This document shows, piece by piece, positions 54,139 through 63,874 of a stretch of 64,000 bases of DNA (position 1 is the stretch's first letter; every line of letters starts with the position of its first letter). Both the position numbers and the translations under genes were made by a program. Origin of the DNA: Komarekiella delphini-convector SJRDD-AB1 (GTDB lineage: Bacteria > Cyanobacteriota > Cyanobacteriia > Cyanobacteriales > Nostocaceae); contig NZ_VJXY01000033.1 of the NCBI RefSeq assembly GCF_014831675.1, positions 18,695 through 82,694 of the forward strand, given 5' to 3'. Under the pieces are notes generated by a model, which was given only the letters and a program-made list of their open reading frames with translations, had not been told where the DNA came from and ran no database searches.

Positions 54139-54832
54139 TACACAAATACTCAGTATAAGCAGGTGTAAAACTAGTTAATTCTAAAATTTTAAATCCAGCG
54201 CGTGTCAACATCTCTTCAATAATCCAGGTAAAAGTACTGTGTTCTTCACGCACATGCATTTCAAAGTCTTTAGCTGTCCAACCTTGACCTTCAGGTTTTG
54301 CCACCTGTTTGATCCATTCATTGATTGAAGTTTCATATTCTGTAGGTGGAAATGAGAAAATTGCATCCCGTAGATAGAAAATACCATTAGGCTTAAGCAG
54401 CGCAATTATTCTCAAAAAAGCAATCATCTTCCAAAAATCTGGCAATATGTGAAGCGCATTCTTAATGACAACGAAATCAACAGGTTCATCTTGATGTTGA
54501 TAGGTCAAGAAACCTGCTTGATGAAATTTGATATTAGTAACACCTGATGTTTTAGCCTTTCGCTGAGCATAATTTAGCATGGCTTGTGAGATATCAATGG
54601 CGTGTACAGAAGCACCAGCTAGTGAAGCCTGAATTGCGAAAGTACCTGTACCTGCTCCAAAATCGATAATAGTGTGCTTTGAAGAAATGCCCAGACGAGT
54701 GACTAAAGCCTGTTCTTTCTCTGGCGTACTAGATGTCTGATTACAGTCATAAGCTTCAACTTGTGCTACATCCTCGAAGTCAACACCAGCCATTTTAGAC
54801 TCATCGAAGTACCAAGCGGGAAAGCTGTTCAT
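54122..54832 (-). CDS. Class I SAM-dependent methyltransferase
   Basis: 236 residues. SAM motif I TIIDFGAGTGTFAIQASLAG, motif II VHAIDISQAMLNYAQRKAKT, then VDFVVIKNALHILPDFWKMI and LLKPNGIFYLRDAIFSFPPT. Small-molecule methyltransferase with unknown substrate. Overlaps the convergent monooxygenase by 17 bp; both could serve one secondary pathway, but nothing proves it. Confidence 0.85.
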   Translation of the reverse strand: MNSFPAWYFDESKMAGVDFEDVAQVEAYDCNQTSSTPEKEQALVTRLGISSKHTIIDFGAGTGTFAIQASLAGASVHAIDISQAMLNYAQRKAKTSGVTNIKFHQAGFLTYQHQDEPVDFVVIKNALHILPDFWKMIAFLRIIALLKPNGIFYLRDAIFSFPPTEYETSINEWIKQVAKPEGQGWTAKDFEMHVREEHSTFTWIIEEMLTRAGFKILELTSFTPAYTEYLCIKQLT

Positions 54833-55218
54833 TTTGCTATCTCTTTGTGGACTTAGTTTTCAGCCTAAACTCTTTGCGCGATCGCACCTAGTATTTCAAG
54901 TTAGTTTCGAGGGTTTGTAGTAAGCACTTTAGTGTTTGGAACAATCAGGACTAAAGTCTTCACTACGAACTTACTTATCCATCAATTTAAATTTGACGCA
55001 CTACTAGCAGCAAAAATAAAGCATAGACTAATCAGTCGTTTTTGACTAGATACTATAGAGAGTCTGGTTCTTTTTGACATTTGAAAGAATTCTTGCATTA
55101 GTACGAATACACAAGAGCCAAAATCTGGTAGATTAACTCGGAACGCATGGGTTACATCTGGCTAATTTTGAGGATTTTAGGTATTTCTGCAACTACTAAA
55201 TTGGGGTACATCAAAGCT
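54833..55218. repeat. Intergenic region with inverted repeat
   Basis: 385 bp. gtagtaagcactttagt (54917-54933) and actaaagtcttcactac (54950-54966) form an imperfect stem, a REP-like unit. The remainder is probably the spp promoter region. Confidence 0.55.
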
Positions 55219-55968
55219 ATGAAACCATTTCTTTTTGTAACCGACCTGGATCACACCCTCGTAGGCAATGACAACGCTTTAGCAGAACTAACCCAATTAC
55301 TCAGTGAACATCGCCAAGAATACGGCACTAAAATTGTTTATGCCACTGGGCGATCGCCTCTACTTTACAAAGAACTCCAAGTTGAAAAAAATCTTTTGCA
55401 ACCTGATGCTCTCGTCCTATCTGTAGGTACAGAAATCTACCTTGATGGTACTGACACTCCAGATTCAGACTGGTCAGAAATCCTTGCACCAGGCTGGGAA
55501 CGAGAAAAAGTATTATCTATTACTAGTAAATACACTGGGCTAGCTCTGCAACCAGATTCAGAACAGCGTCCCTTCAAGGTCAGCTTTTTCCTGCAACAAG
55601 ATTCAGCTGCAAGTGTTCTGCCAAAACTTGAGGCAGAATTGCAGAAATATAAATTAAATATAAAGTTAATCTATAGTAGCGGTATTGACCTTGACATTGT
55701 ACCCCGTACCAGCGATAAAGGTCAGGCAATGCAGTTTCTCCGCCAAAAGTGGAAATTTGCAGCAGAACAAACAGTTGTCTGTGGTGATTCGGGTAATGAT
55801 ATTGCTTTATTTGCTGTAGGCAACGAACGGGGAATCATTGTTGGGAATGCACGTCCAGAGCTACTCCAATGGCACAACGAGTATCCCGCTGACCACCGCT
55901 ACCTGGCGAAAGGTTTTTGTGCAGGTGGAATTATCGAAGGTTTGAAATATTTTGGTTTATTGAAATGA
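55219..55968 (+). CDS. spp: Sucrose-phosphate phosphatase
   Basis: 249 residues from ATG 55219; an upstream ATG at 55147 adds 24 residues not found in the family. HAD phosphatase with nucleophile motif [31 protein letters not shown], and late [16 protein letters not shown] and [15 protein letters not shown]. It dephosphorylates sucrose-6-phosphate. The single HAD/cap architecture is that of cyanobacterial Spp. Its stop overlaps the ruvA start (ATGA), so the two are translationally coupled. Confidence 0.88.
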   Translation: MKPFLFVTDLDHTLVGNDNALAELTQLLSEHRQEYGTKIVYATGRSPLLYKELQVEKNLLQPDALVLSVGTEIYLDGTDTPDSDWSEILAPGWEREKVLSITSKYTGLALQPDSEQRPFKVSFFLQQDSAASVLPKLEAELQKYKLNIKLIYSSGIDLDIVPRTSDKGQAMQFLRQKWKFAAEQTVVCGDSGNDIALFAVGNERGIIVGNARPELLQWHNEYPADHRYLAKGFCAGGIIEGLKYFGLLK

Positions 55969-56603
55969 TTAGTTATCTTAAAGGTCTTGTTGCTGGTATC
56001 CAAACAATTGGCGCTAATCGCGTGATTCTGACTCTCGAAGTAAATGGCTTAGGGTATGATTTGCAAATTCCTCAACGGTTAGCAAACCAGTTACCCACAA
56101 CCGGAGACTTAGTACAAATTTTCACTCATTACCAAATTCGTGAAGAAGTGCCGTTGTTGTATGGCTTTGCTTCCCCAGCAGAACGCGATTTATTTCGCCA
56201 TTTGCTAACTGTCAGTGGTATTGGTGCATCTTTAGCGATCGCCCTATTGGACACTTTGGAACTACCAGATTTAGTCCAAGCAATTATCGCAGGCAATGTA
56301 CAAGTCTTAATTCAAGCTCCTGGTGTCGGTAAAAAAATCGCCGAACGCATCTGTTTGGAGCTAAAAAGCAAGTTAGTCGAGTGGCGCAAATCAGCCGGGT
56401 TCTTCGTCGCCACAGGTGGGCCAGCCCCCGGAATTCTCGAAGAAGTGCAAATGACCCTCTTCGCCTTGGGATATACTGCCCATGAAGTCAGCCACGCTTT
56501 GCATGTGGTCAGTGAAGACATTGGACTACCCAAAGATGCCTATGTGGAAGATTGGATTAAACAAGCGATCGCCCATCTTAGCAGCAGTGAACAAGTTCAA
56601 TAG
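55965..56603 (+). CDS. ruvA: Holliday junction branch-migration protein RuvA
   Basis: 212 residues from ATG 55965, overlapping the spp stop by four bases. OB fold at the start ([40 protein letters not shown]), helix-hairpin-helix pairs [20 protein letters not shown] and [20 protein letters not shown], and the C-terminal RuvB-contact domain ([20 protein letters not shown]). Binds four-way junctions and loads RuvB. RuvB is not in the window. Confidence 0.95.
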   Translation: MISYLKGLVAGIQTIGANRVILTLEVNGLGYDLQIPQRLANQLPTTGDLVQIFTHYQIREEVPLLYGFASPAERDLFRHLLTVSGIGASLAIALLDTLELPDLVQAIIAGNVQVLIQAPGVGKKIAERICLELKSKLVEWRKSAGFFVATGGPAPGILEEVQMTLFALGYTAHEVSHALHVVSEDIGLPKDAYVEDWIKQAIAHLSSSEQVQ

Positions 56604-56674
56604 TCATTTGTCATTAATTATCCTTTCTCCCTCCGCCCCTCCGCTCCCCTGCCCCTCCGCCCCTCCGCTCCCCC
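56604..56674. repeat. Low-complexity pyrimidine tract
   Basis: cccctccgctcccctgcccc repeats fill the 71 bp between ruvA and bioF, reaching the bioF start codon, which leaves no normal ribosome binding site. Confidence 0.7.
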
Positions 56675-57856
56675 ATGCCCACTGACCCTTATACCTGGCT
56701 AGAGGAATCTCTGGCAACTATTCATCGAGCTGATTGGTATCGTTCAGTACAAACAATCCACGGACTTCCGGGTGCAACCGTGGTTTTGTCGGAGCAACAG
56801 GTGATTAATTTTGCTAGTAATGACTATTTGGGACTAGCTGGGGATGAGCGCTTGATAGCGGCGGCAATTACTGCTATCAAAGAATTTGGTACTGGTAGCA
56901 CTGGTTCTAGATTACTGAGTGGGCATCGAGAATTACACAGGGAATTAGAAGAGGCGATCGCATCTACCAAACAAACAGAAGATTCTCTGGTATTTAGTTC
57001 TGGCTATTTAGCAAATTTAGGTACGATCGCTGCTTTAGTGGGCAAGCGAGATTTAATTTTATCTGACCAGTACAATCATTCCAGTCTGAAAAATGGGGCA
57101 ATTCTCAGCGGTGCAGCGATTCTGGAATATCCCCATTGTGATATTGCAGAACTCAAAACCCAGTTGAGTCAGCAACGGCAAAACTATCGACGCTGTTTGA
57201 TTCTTACTGATAGTGTCTTCAGTATGGATGGCGATTTATGTCCTTTACCAGAACTATTGGATTTAGCTGATGCGTTTAACTGTATGCTGCTAGTCGATGA
57301 AGCTCATGCCACTGGGGTACTGGGAAAAACAGGCGCGGGGTGTGTCGAACACTTCGGGTGTACAGGAAGGCAGTTAATTCAAATTGGCACTTTGAGTAAA
57401 GCCTTGGGTAGCTTAGGGGGATATGTGGCGGGAAGTTCCACCCTGATTGATTTTTTGCGGAATCGCGCACCGAGTTGGATTTATACCACTGGGCTTTCGC
57501 CTGCTGATACAGCAGCGGCGTTAGCTGCAATCAAGATAGTGCAACAAGAACCACAACGCCGCGTTCAATTATGGCGAAATATAGATTACTTGAAAAAGTT
57601 AATACAACAGCATTTACCTAACCTAAAATTATTACCTTCAGAATCACCTATATTATGTTTTCAATTACACAGCACTACAGATGCACTGAAAGCTGGAAAG
57701 CAATTAAGAGATGCTGGTATTTTTGCCCCAGCAATTCGTCCTCCCACAGTGCCAACAAGTCGGATTAGAATATCTGTGATGGCAACCCATCAAACAGCGC
57801 ATCTCGAAAAATTGGTAGCAGTGTTGAACAGTAATATTGCCACAACAGTGAGTTAA
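56675..57856 (+). CDS. bioF: 8-amino-7-oxononanoate synthase
   Basis: 393 residues. PLP alpha-oxoamine synthase: [97 protein letters not shown] and the PLP Lys in [19 protein letters not shown]. Joins pimeloyl-ACP or -CoA with alanine, first step of the biotin ring. It lacks an obvious ribosome site because of the pyrimidine tract upstream. No other biotin gene here. Confidence 0.93.
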   Translation: MPTDPYTWLEESLATIHRADWYRSVQTIHGLPGATVVLSEQQVINFASNDYLGLAGDERLIAAAITAIKEFGTGSTGSRLLSGHRELHRELEEAIASTKQTEDSLVFSSGYLANLGTIAALVGKRDLILSDQYNHSSLKNGAILSGAAILEYPHCDIAELKTQLSQQRQNYRRCLILTDSVFSMDGDLCPLPELLDLADAFNCMLLVDEAHATGVLGKTGAGCVEHFGCTGRQLIQIGTLSKALGSLGGYVAGSSTLIDFLRNRAPSWIYTTGLSPADTAAALAAIKIVQQEPQRRVQLWRNIDYLKKLIQQHLPNLKLLPSESPILCFQLHSTTDALKAGKQLRDAGIFAPAIRPPTVPTSRIRISVMATHQTAHLEKLVAVLNSNIATTVS

Positions 57857-58217
57857 ATTGGCTCAACAGAGATTTATTTAGAGATGATGCGTAGGCGTAG
57901 CCCGTCGTAGACATCGCTGCTTGGTTGTGTACTGCTGCTAGCTGCCTTTTCTGAGATTGTAGTCAGGTTACACATTCAAGTATCATTCAAGCTATTTACC
58001 CTAGTATATAGAGATTAAATCAGTGAACAGTAAACAGTAAACAGTAAACAGTTGGGGGATTTAAATTTCCCAGATAGCGCTTGCCACTAATCGGCTTTGG
58101 GTTATTAGTTTTCAGTTGGAAGTGAGCGCCCCCTTAGTGGTTCCCCTTAAACCCAATTATCTTGACTGATTACTGTTTACCGTTTACTGATAACTGTTCG
58201 ATGTAGGAGATGAAGAC
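57857..58217. repeat. Intergenic region with intact copy of the composite repeat
   Basis: 58022-58198 is the intact, inverted counterpart of the interrupted repeat at 39458-40077. Arms aacagtaaacagtaaacagt and gattactgtttaccgtttac; inner text aatcggctttgggttattag. No gene. Confidence 0.75.
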
Positions 58218-58496
58218 ATGAGGGTTTGGCTTGCCTGCTTTTTGGTGTTGTTTGCTTTAGCAGAACTGTTTGACTGGTTGCAAGAATTTAATCTGCCATT
58301 GCCCATTTATATTTTAGGTGGGGCTTTTTTAGCCGTTGCTTCTAACTACGACAAGATTGTTGGCTCCTATTTCGCCGATACAACTATCCAAGCATCGCTC
58401 GAACAACCCCAGTTAGTACCAACTCAATCCACCGATCCTATTTCCTTGGCAATTGCTAGTCCCGTTGAAGATGTTCAAGCATCTCAAACCGAGTAA
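58218..58496 (+). CDS. Small membrane protein, function unknown
   Basis: 92 residues. One or two hydrophobic segments (VWLACFLVLFALAELFDWL, LPIYILGGAFLAVASNYD) and an acidic, disordered tail (LVPTQSTDPISLAIASPVED). GGAG lies at a normal distance before the ATG, right after the repeat arm. I recall similar short proteins in Nostocales but no function. Confidence 0.65.
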   Translation: MRVWLACFLVLFALAELFDWLQEFNLPLPIYILGGAFLAVASNYDKIVGSYFADTTIQASLEQPQLVPTQSTDPISLAIASPVEDVQASQTE

Positions 58497-58580
58497 TTGG
58501 AGATGGGAAGCAGCAAGGTAACGCACCTTTACGTACATTTGGTGCGTTACAGATTCCACAATCTAAAAGCTGAAATATTC

Positions 58581-59768
58581 TTAGTGCTTTGCAGTTTCTA
58601 CCTCATAACACCTGCAAATAAGTGACGCAAGCTTATCTAAATCATCTACACAGGAAATGGTTACTTTGGATGTTATTTCTCCAAATGGAGTTGATACTTC
58701 TTGCACTAGAAAATTTAGGGCTAGTAGCTTCACTTCATCTATACCAAGCCGAGTAATAAAAGTCTTTTTCGACGAAGATAGATACAGTCGCAGAAACCAC
58801 CATGTAGTTTTGCCAAGATTTATACCAAAATAGGAAACAGTATCTTTATACTGGATTTCATACTTGTAGTTCTGGGAAGTTTTGAGAATCGCTTTTATTT
58901 TTTCAAAGGCGTCGAGTTCTTCAGCAGTTGTTACTATTTTTGATTCTTCTGCTGTGTCCGGTTCATGTATTGTATCATTCGCTTCTACTTCATTTATCTG
59001 GGAAATATTACCCGCTTCAATAGATTGAGCCATTTCTTGGCTAAGTGAACGGGTCATTAATTCTAATAAACTTCCCTGGAGCGATTTTTTAACAATAGAT
59101 TTAAATTTTTCAATAACCTTAGCATTAATATTACCTTGAAGCTCATACCTAGGGTCAGATGCACGAAGTTCAGACACTAAAAAGCGAACAAATTGGTCGG
59201 AAGGAGAGCGTAAAAGATTGCCCACAAGGTGAGTCATGCCTTTCAAATAAACCATTTCTTCGGCATGACTAGTAATAGCTATAGCTTCAAAAATGTCACG
59301 GTGAAAAAATTTGAGGTTATCAATGTCTTTGGCGTCATATTCAAGGATGTTAAAAGCAAAAAATGGCTCCTTGTCCATGACATTAGTCTGACGCAAGTCT
59401 GTAAAGAAACGGTATTCTATACCGTTAGCAACAACAGCAACCTTTGTTGTCACAAGTGCATTAAAGTATCGGCTCAATTGCCCATCATGCGTTTCTGGCT
59501 TTTGTCCATGAGCTTTTGCTTCTACAATCATGACGATATTACCATTAATAGCTAGAGCATAATCTACTTTTTCAAACTGCCCTGCTTTTTTAATAGCAAA
59601 GTCGGCTACATATTCCGGCTTAAATTCATTGGGGTCATAGACGTCATAGCCAAGAGCGCTCAAAAAGGGGACAATGAGCGCCATCTTAGTAGCCTGTTCG
59701 CCAACAGCTTTATCAGCATGGTTACGAACATGTTCAGAAACTTTAGCAATATCTTCAGTAAATCCCAT
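58581..59768 (-). CDS. HsdR N-terminal-type nuclease-fold protein, orphan
   Basis: 395 residues. The N-terminal half matches the type I restriction R-subunit N-terminal (HSDR_N) fold: QATKMALIVPFLSALGYDVY, VDYALAINGNIVMIVEAKAH (PD-(D/E)XK residues Asp, Glu, Lys), AVVANGIEYRFFTDLRQTN. No helicase motor, HsdS or HsdM is nearby. The C-terminal half (KIKAILKTSQNYKYEIQYKD, TVSYFGINLGKTTWWFLRLY) is an unnamed domain. AAGGAAG before ATG. Possibly a stand-alone restriction or defence nuclease. Confidence 0.8.
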   Translation of the reverse strand: MGFTEDIAKVSEHVRNHADKAVGEQATKMALIVPFLSALGYDVYDPNEFKPEYVADFAIKKAGQFEKVDYALAINGNIVMIVEAKAHGQKPETHDGQLSRYFNALVTTKVAVVANGIEYRFFTDLRQTNVMDKEPFFAFNILEYDAKDIDNLKFFHRDIFEAIAITSHAEEMVYLKGMTHLVGNLLRSPSDQFVRFLVSELRASDPRYELQGNINAKVIEKFKSIVKKSLQGSLLELMTRSLSQEMAQSIEAGNISQINEVEANDTIHEPDTAEESKIVTTAEELDAFEKIKAILKTSQNYKYEIQYKDTVSYFGINLGKTTWWFLRLYLSSSKKTFITRLGIDEVKLLALNFLVQEVSTPFGEITSKVTISCVDDLDKLASLICRCYEVETAKH

Positions 59769-60013
59769 GTTGCTTCCTTAATTGCAATGAAATCACATCA
59801 CTCTTTTGTCAGTATTCCCAAATTAATGTCAGCTATTTGTTTAAATATTGTAGGTTTAAGTATAAGATTATACAGTGATTTTCTGTCATAGCGCCAATCA
59901 AGAGTGAGTAATTAAGGGTAATGACAAGTCAATGAGCGATCGCCTCGAATCAGCAAGTAAATTGCTAAATTAAATTAGAGCATTTACCCAATTCAGGCTA
60001 CCGCCGCAACGCC

Positions 60014-62212
60014 GTGATTAGTGGACTATTAGAAAAACTCCGTACCGCGTTTATCACAGACAAGGGTTCTCGTGAAACGTCCCCTAGCGAAAGTTGGCTG
60101 CAAATTATTCTGGTTACGAGTGTGGGAGTCACCGCCTTGATCTGGGGAGTTCGTGAACTCAGATGGTTGCAGCCTTGGGAGTTAAGAGTTTATGACCAGA
60201 TGTTGCGATCGCGTCCCACACAAGCACATGACAAACGGATTTTGCTGGTAAAAATTACTGAAAAGGATCTAGAACAAGAGAAATGGACTCTCTCAGACCG
60301 GACAATAAATCAGCTATTAAAGAAATTAGAGTCGTATCAACCGCGTGTTGTTGGTTTATATCTGTTTCGCCCAGATCAGAAAAATTTAGCGGCTAATCTT
60401 AAAAATCAAGTTAACATCATCAGTACTTGCTTGTTCAGCAGTAACGGTAGATATGAAATTCCGCCACCGCCCAATTTCCCTATAGATAATGTAGGATTTA
60501 GCGATGTAATTACTGACAACGAGAATGATCAAATTCTCCGCCGTAGTTTGTTATTTGCTAATTCTACAGATAAAAAATGTACAACTCCATTTTCATTTGG
60601 TTCGCTAATTGCTATTAATTATCTGGATAAACAAGGCATTAAATATAACTTCACTCAAGAAGGAAATTTTAAATTAGGTAAAACCATTTTTCCACGCCTA
60701 GAAACTAATTCTGGCAGCTATCAATATCTGGATGCAGCTGGCTATCAAATATTATTAAATTACCGTCATCCCGATCGCCTCGCTGATCAAGTAACCCTCA
60801 CGGAAGTCCTAGACAATCAAGTAAATCCTAGCTTAGTTAAAGACCGTCTTGTAATTATTGGCACTACGGTCGCTAGTCTTCCTCCAGCTGGCTTTTATAC
60901 ACCCTACAGCGCTTTGCCAGACCAACCAGCAAGAATGCCTGCTTTATTTATTCATGCACAGATTGCTAGTCAACTCATCAGTACAGTGCTGGATCAGCAA
61001 CCTCTAATTTGGTACTGGCCCGACTGGGCCGAATTTCTTTGGGTGTGGAGTTGGTCATTAGTGGGTAGTGCTTTAGCATGGCGATCGCAACATCCTCTAT
61101 TACTGCTAGTAGTAGGAGGTACAACCCTAATTGTTTTGGTGGGAATCTGCGTTGGTTTGTTCTTGCAAGCCGGATGGATACCGATTATTCCGTCTGCGAT
61201 CGCTTTGGTAATTAGTAGTATCAGTGTTATGGCTTATACTACTTACCGAACTCAGCAGCGAACTCAGGTGATTATTCTGCAAGTTGAAAAACAACAAGAG
61301 GCGATCGCGCAATTAAATTTACTCTTAGAAGACAAAACAGCAATTCCTGACCCACTTGACCTTATTCCGCAATTTGATACACCAGAAAAAACCGCTGGTG
61401 ACTTTCTTTTAAGCGGACGTTATAAAATTTCTAAAATCCTCGGTGCAGGTGGATTTGGTCGCGTTTATTTAGCAAAAGATCATCAGCGACCGGGTAATCC
61501 TACTTGTGTAATTAAAAAGCTAATGCCAGCCCGCCAAGATACAAAATTTTTGCAAGTTGCTCGCAGATTATTTAATACTGAAGCCGAAATTTTAGAAGTT
61601 TTGGGTAGACATGATCAGATTCCAGAACTGCTTGCCTATTTTGAAGATAACCAAGAATTCTATTTAGTTGAAGAATATATTCAGGGACATACCCTAAGTG
61701 AAGAATTACCATCTGTGCATAATGTAAAAGATGAACACTTTGTTATCGATATGCTCAAAGGAGTTTTAGAAGTTCTAGCATTTATTCACCAGCATCGCGT
61801 GATTCATCGGGATATCAAGCCGACTAATATTATTAGACGCACTCAAGATAATCGGCTAGTACTAATTGATTTTGGTGCAGTTAAATTGATGCAACCGCCG
61901 AGTGAGCAAACAGAATTAGCAACAGTAGCCATCGGGACGCGGGGTTATACGCCACCAGAACAATTTGCCGGACATCCACGCTTGTGCAGTGATATTTATG
62001 CTTTAGGAATGATTGGCATTCAAGCAATTACTGGGATACCACCGCAGGAACTCCAGCCAGATCCAGAAACGGGTAATGTGATGTGGAGACAAACAGCAAA
62101 AACTAGCGAAGAATTAGCGACAATTTTAGATAAGATGGTTTGCTACCATTTTAGCGATCGCTATCAATCAGCCACCGCAGTTCTACAAGATTTAAAACGC
62201 ATTATAGAATGA
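60014..62212 (+). CDS. CHASE2 sensor Ser/Thr protein kinase
   Basis: 732 residues from GTG 60014. TM near 28-48, then an extracytoplasmic CHASE2 domain (about 50-320: RWLQPWELRVYDQMLRSRPT, ILLVKITEKDLEQE, LVIIGTTVASLPPAGFYTPY), three TMs at about 330-400, and a short coiled linker. A kinase domain follows from about 465: Gly loop GAGGFGRVYLAKD, Lys in CVIKKLMP, loop VIHRDIKPTNI, VLIDFGAVKLM, GTRGYTPPEQFAG. CHASE2 senses an unknown external signal. Same kinase subfamily as 10578-12005. Overlaps the next gene by four bases. Confidence 0.92.
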   Translation: MISGLLEKLRTAFITDKGSRETSPSESWLQIILVTSVGVTALIWGVRELRWLQPWELRVYDQMLRSRPTQAHDKRILLVKITEKDLEQEKWTLSDRTINQLLKKLESYQPRVVGLYLFRPDQKNLAANLKNQVNIISTCLFSSNGRYEIPPPPNFPIDNVGFSDVITDNENDQILRRSLLFANSTDKKCTTPFSFGSLIAINYLDKQGIKYNFTQEGNFKLGKTIFPRLETNSGSYQYLDAAGYQILLNYRHPDRLADQVTLTEVLDNQVNPSLVKDRLVIIGTTVASLPPAGFYTPYSALPDQPARMPALFIHAQIASQLISTVLDQQPLIWYWPDWAEFLWVWSWSLVGSALAWRSQHPLLLLVVGGTTLIVLVGICVGLFLQAGWIPIIPSAIALVISSISVMAYTTYRTQQRTQVIILQVEKQQEAIAQLNLLLEDKTAIPDPLDLIPQFDTPEKTAGDFLLSGRYKISKILGAGGFGRVYLAKDHQRPGNPTCVIKKLMPARQDTKFLQVARRLFNTEAEILEVLGRHDQIPELLAYFEDNQEFYLVEEYIQGHTLSEELPSVHNVKDEHFVIDMLKGVLEVLAFIHQHRVIHRDIKPTNIIRRTQDNRLVLIDFGAVKLMQPPSEQTELATVAIGTRGYTPPEQFAGHPRLCSDIYALGMIGIQAITGIPPQELQPDPETGNVMWRQTAKTSEELATILDKMVCYHFSDRYQSATAVLQDLKRIIE

Positions 62213-62852
62213 CTAGATTTATTCATGACCAATTCGCAAAAGACTATCTAGAAGAATTACTAAAACTTTATGGAGAAGTGCAAGCTCCAAGTCGTGTGGC
62301 GGGAGAAGTTAGAGAAATCGATGTTTTATTTTCTCCTTCAGCCGAACAAAGCCTCAATTTAGAAACACTGGGATTGCTAGGAAAATTTGCAGCTACACCA
62401 GCCATCTTTGAACCCTTCCGAAACGCTGCATCGAAAGAGGAAATTTGTGATTGCTTATTAAAATTATTAGAAGTTAGGGGTGCATTACAACGGGAAGCAA
62501 ATCGTAACAACACTTCTATCCTAGACTCAACAATACCCAAATTATGGATTCTTAGCCCAACAGCATCCGTAACACTCCTTTCAGGATTTGGTACAACTTA
62601 AGCCATAGATTGGTTGCCTGGAATACACTTTATGGCTGAGTCTTTACGGTCAGCAATAGTTGCGATTCATCAATTACCACGTACTCAAGAAACACTATGG
62701 TTAAGAATTCTCGGTCGAGGAGGATTACAGAGGCAAGCAATTGATGAATTAGAAGCGCTATCATCAAATCACCCATTCCGCAGATCAACGCTAGAATTGC
62801 TCTATAACTTGCGACAAAACTTGAGAGCAAATCAAAATTTAGAATCAGACGA
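62209..62852 (+). pseudogene. Cyanobacterial hypothetical protein, nonsense-broken and intron-interrupted
   Basis: ATG overlaps the kinase stop. The frame reads MTRFIHDQFAKDYLEELLKL, EVREIDVLFSPSAEQSLNLE, LLGKFAATPAIFEPFRNAAS, then hits TAA at 62599-62601. The same frame continues without shift: AIDWLPGIHFMAESLRSAIV, ETLWLRILGRGGLQRQAIDE, LYNLRQNLRANQNLESDE, until the antisense group II intron at about 62853. The pieces belong to one family abundant in Nostocales, whose members continue further. So there is one nonsense change and one intron. Function of the family unknown, perhaps transposase/nuclease-related. Confidence 0.82.
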
Positions 62853-63874
62853 GTTGCCTAAGCCAGGAAGTCACCCTCCTGACTCGGCTACAAAACCGTG
62901 CATGAACCTTTCGATTCACACGGCTCCTCAATGATTTGGTGTTTGTCATACATACCTTTAGAAAGGATTATCATTTATATAATCCTCATCTAATTCTAGT
63001 GGGCAAATGAATAGTGTATTATTATTTGCACTTTTATTATCATGGCAGTGTCGATGAAGTAATTGTTTGTTCTGATAACTATTATTCCCACCTTTTGAGC
63101 GAGGAATTATATGGTCTATTTCCAACAAATCTTCATCTTGGAAATACAGTCCACAATCAGAGCATTTACCCTTTTGTTTCTTCAGAAGAATAGCTATTTC
63201 TGGTTTAACTTCTGGATGTCTGCCCATTCTCGTACTCCAGTAAACCCAATCTCCATCATAAGGACTGCGTTCTGCTTGCACCTTGATATGTCTCACTATC
63301 GGAGTTTTGTGGTGTTTGATTAAATGCTGGATATTGCCCGACTGTTTATTGGTAAAAACCCAATGGTTATTGCCAACAGTTGACCAATATTTATGAGCAA
63401 TCTGTTGATGATTTTGTTTAGGGTGGCGACGTTTTGCCCAAGCAAAGAGTTGCTGATATGTACATAAATCAGCTTGATTATAGGTTTGTTTGCTCACTAC
63501 TGTTGAGTAGTAAGCTGTCCATCCTCTAATGATTGGATTCAATCTTTTAATCAATTGCGCTTGATTAGCCGCATGATATGTTTTGATGATTTTTCCAATT
63601 TTTGAGGTATGTTGTTTGATTTTCTCAATGCTGGGAGTGATGAGTGTTTTGAAACCTAATGGTTCTCCTTTTGGATTCTTGGCTGCTCGATTCTTTCCTA
63701 CAGGATATTGTCGAACTGAAAATCCTAAGAAGTCAAATCCAACTTTTTCTTCATACTCATAAAGTGTATGGGAAATTTTGGTTTTACTTGGTTTCAATTC
63801 TAAGCCCATGTCTGATAACCATTCTGTTATGGCTTGTTGACATTTTTGAATGACTTCGATGTCTTTGTGTAAAA
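62853..63874 (-). mobile_element. Group II intron 1 (3' part), antisense in the broken gene
   Basis: On the minus strand domain V is at 62891-62926 (gagccgtgtgaatcgaaagg then ttcatgcacggttttg, with AGC, GAAA loop and CGGTT closing), followed by a domain VI-like stem and a 3' end near ggcaac at 62853. Its protein is encoded just upstream. The RT part is interrupted at 63874 by intron 2, so the 5' half of intron 1 lies outside the window. Confidence 0.82.
62958..63874 (-). CDS. Group II intron-encoded protein, C-terminal part (RT/maturase with HNH endonuclease)
   Basis: About 305 residues. In frame from the intron 2 junction: LHKDIEVIQKCQQAITEWLS, then GLELKPSKTKISHTLYEYEE, VGFDFLGFSVRQYPVGKNRA (RT palm end), the maturase X region (IRGWTAYYSTVVSKQTYNQA, LFAWAKRRHPKQNHQQIAHK), and a C-terminal HNH (CSDCGLYFQDEDLLEIDHII, PRSKGGNNSYQNKQLLHRHC). 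The first ATG of the remaining frame is at 63809, but the real N-terminus with the YADD box lies beyond intron 2. Function needs splicing of intron 2. Confidence 0.88.

Noticed and set aside
62614-62934. Separate gene downstream of the 62209 frame
   Set aside because: Same frame and same family as the upstream piece; its end runs into intron domain V, so it is part of one broken gene.
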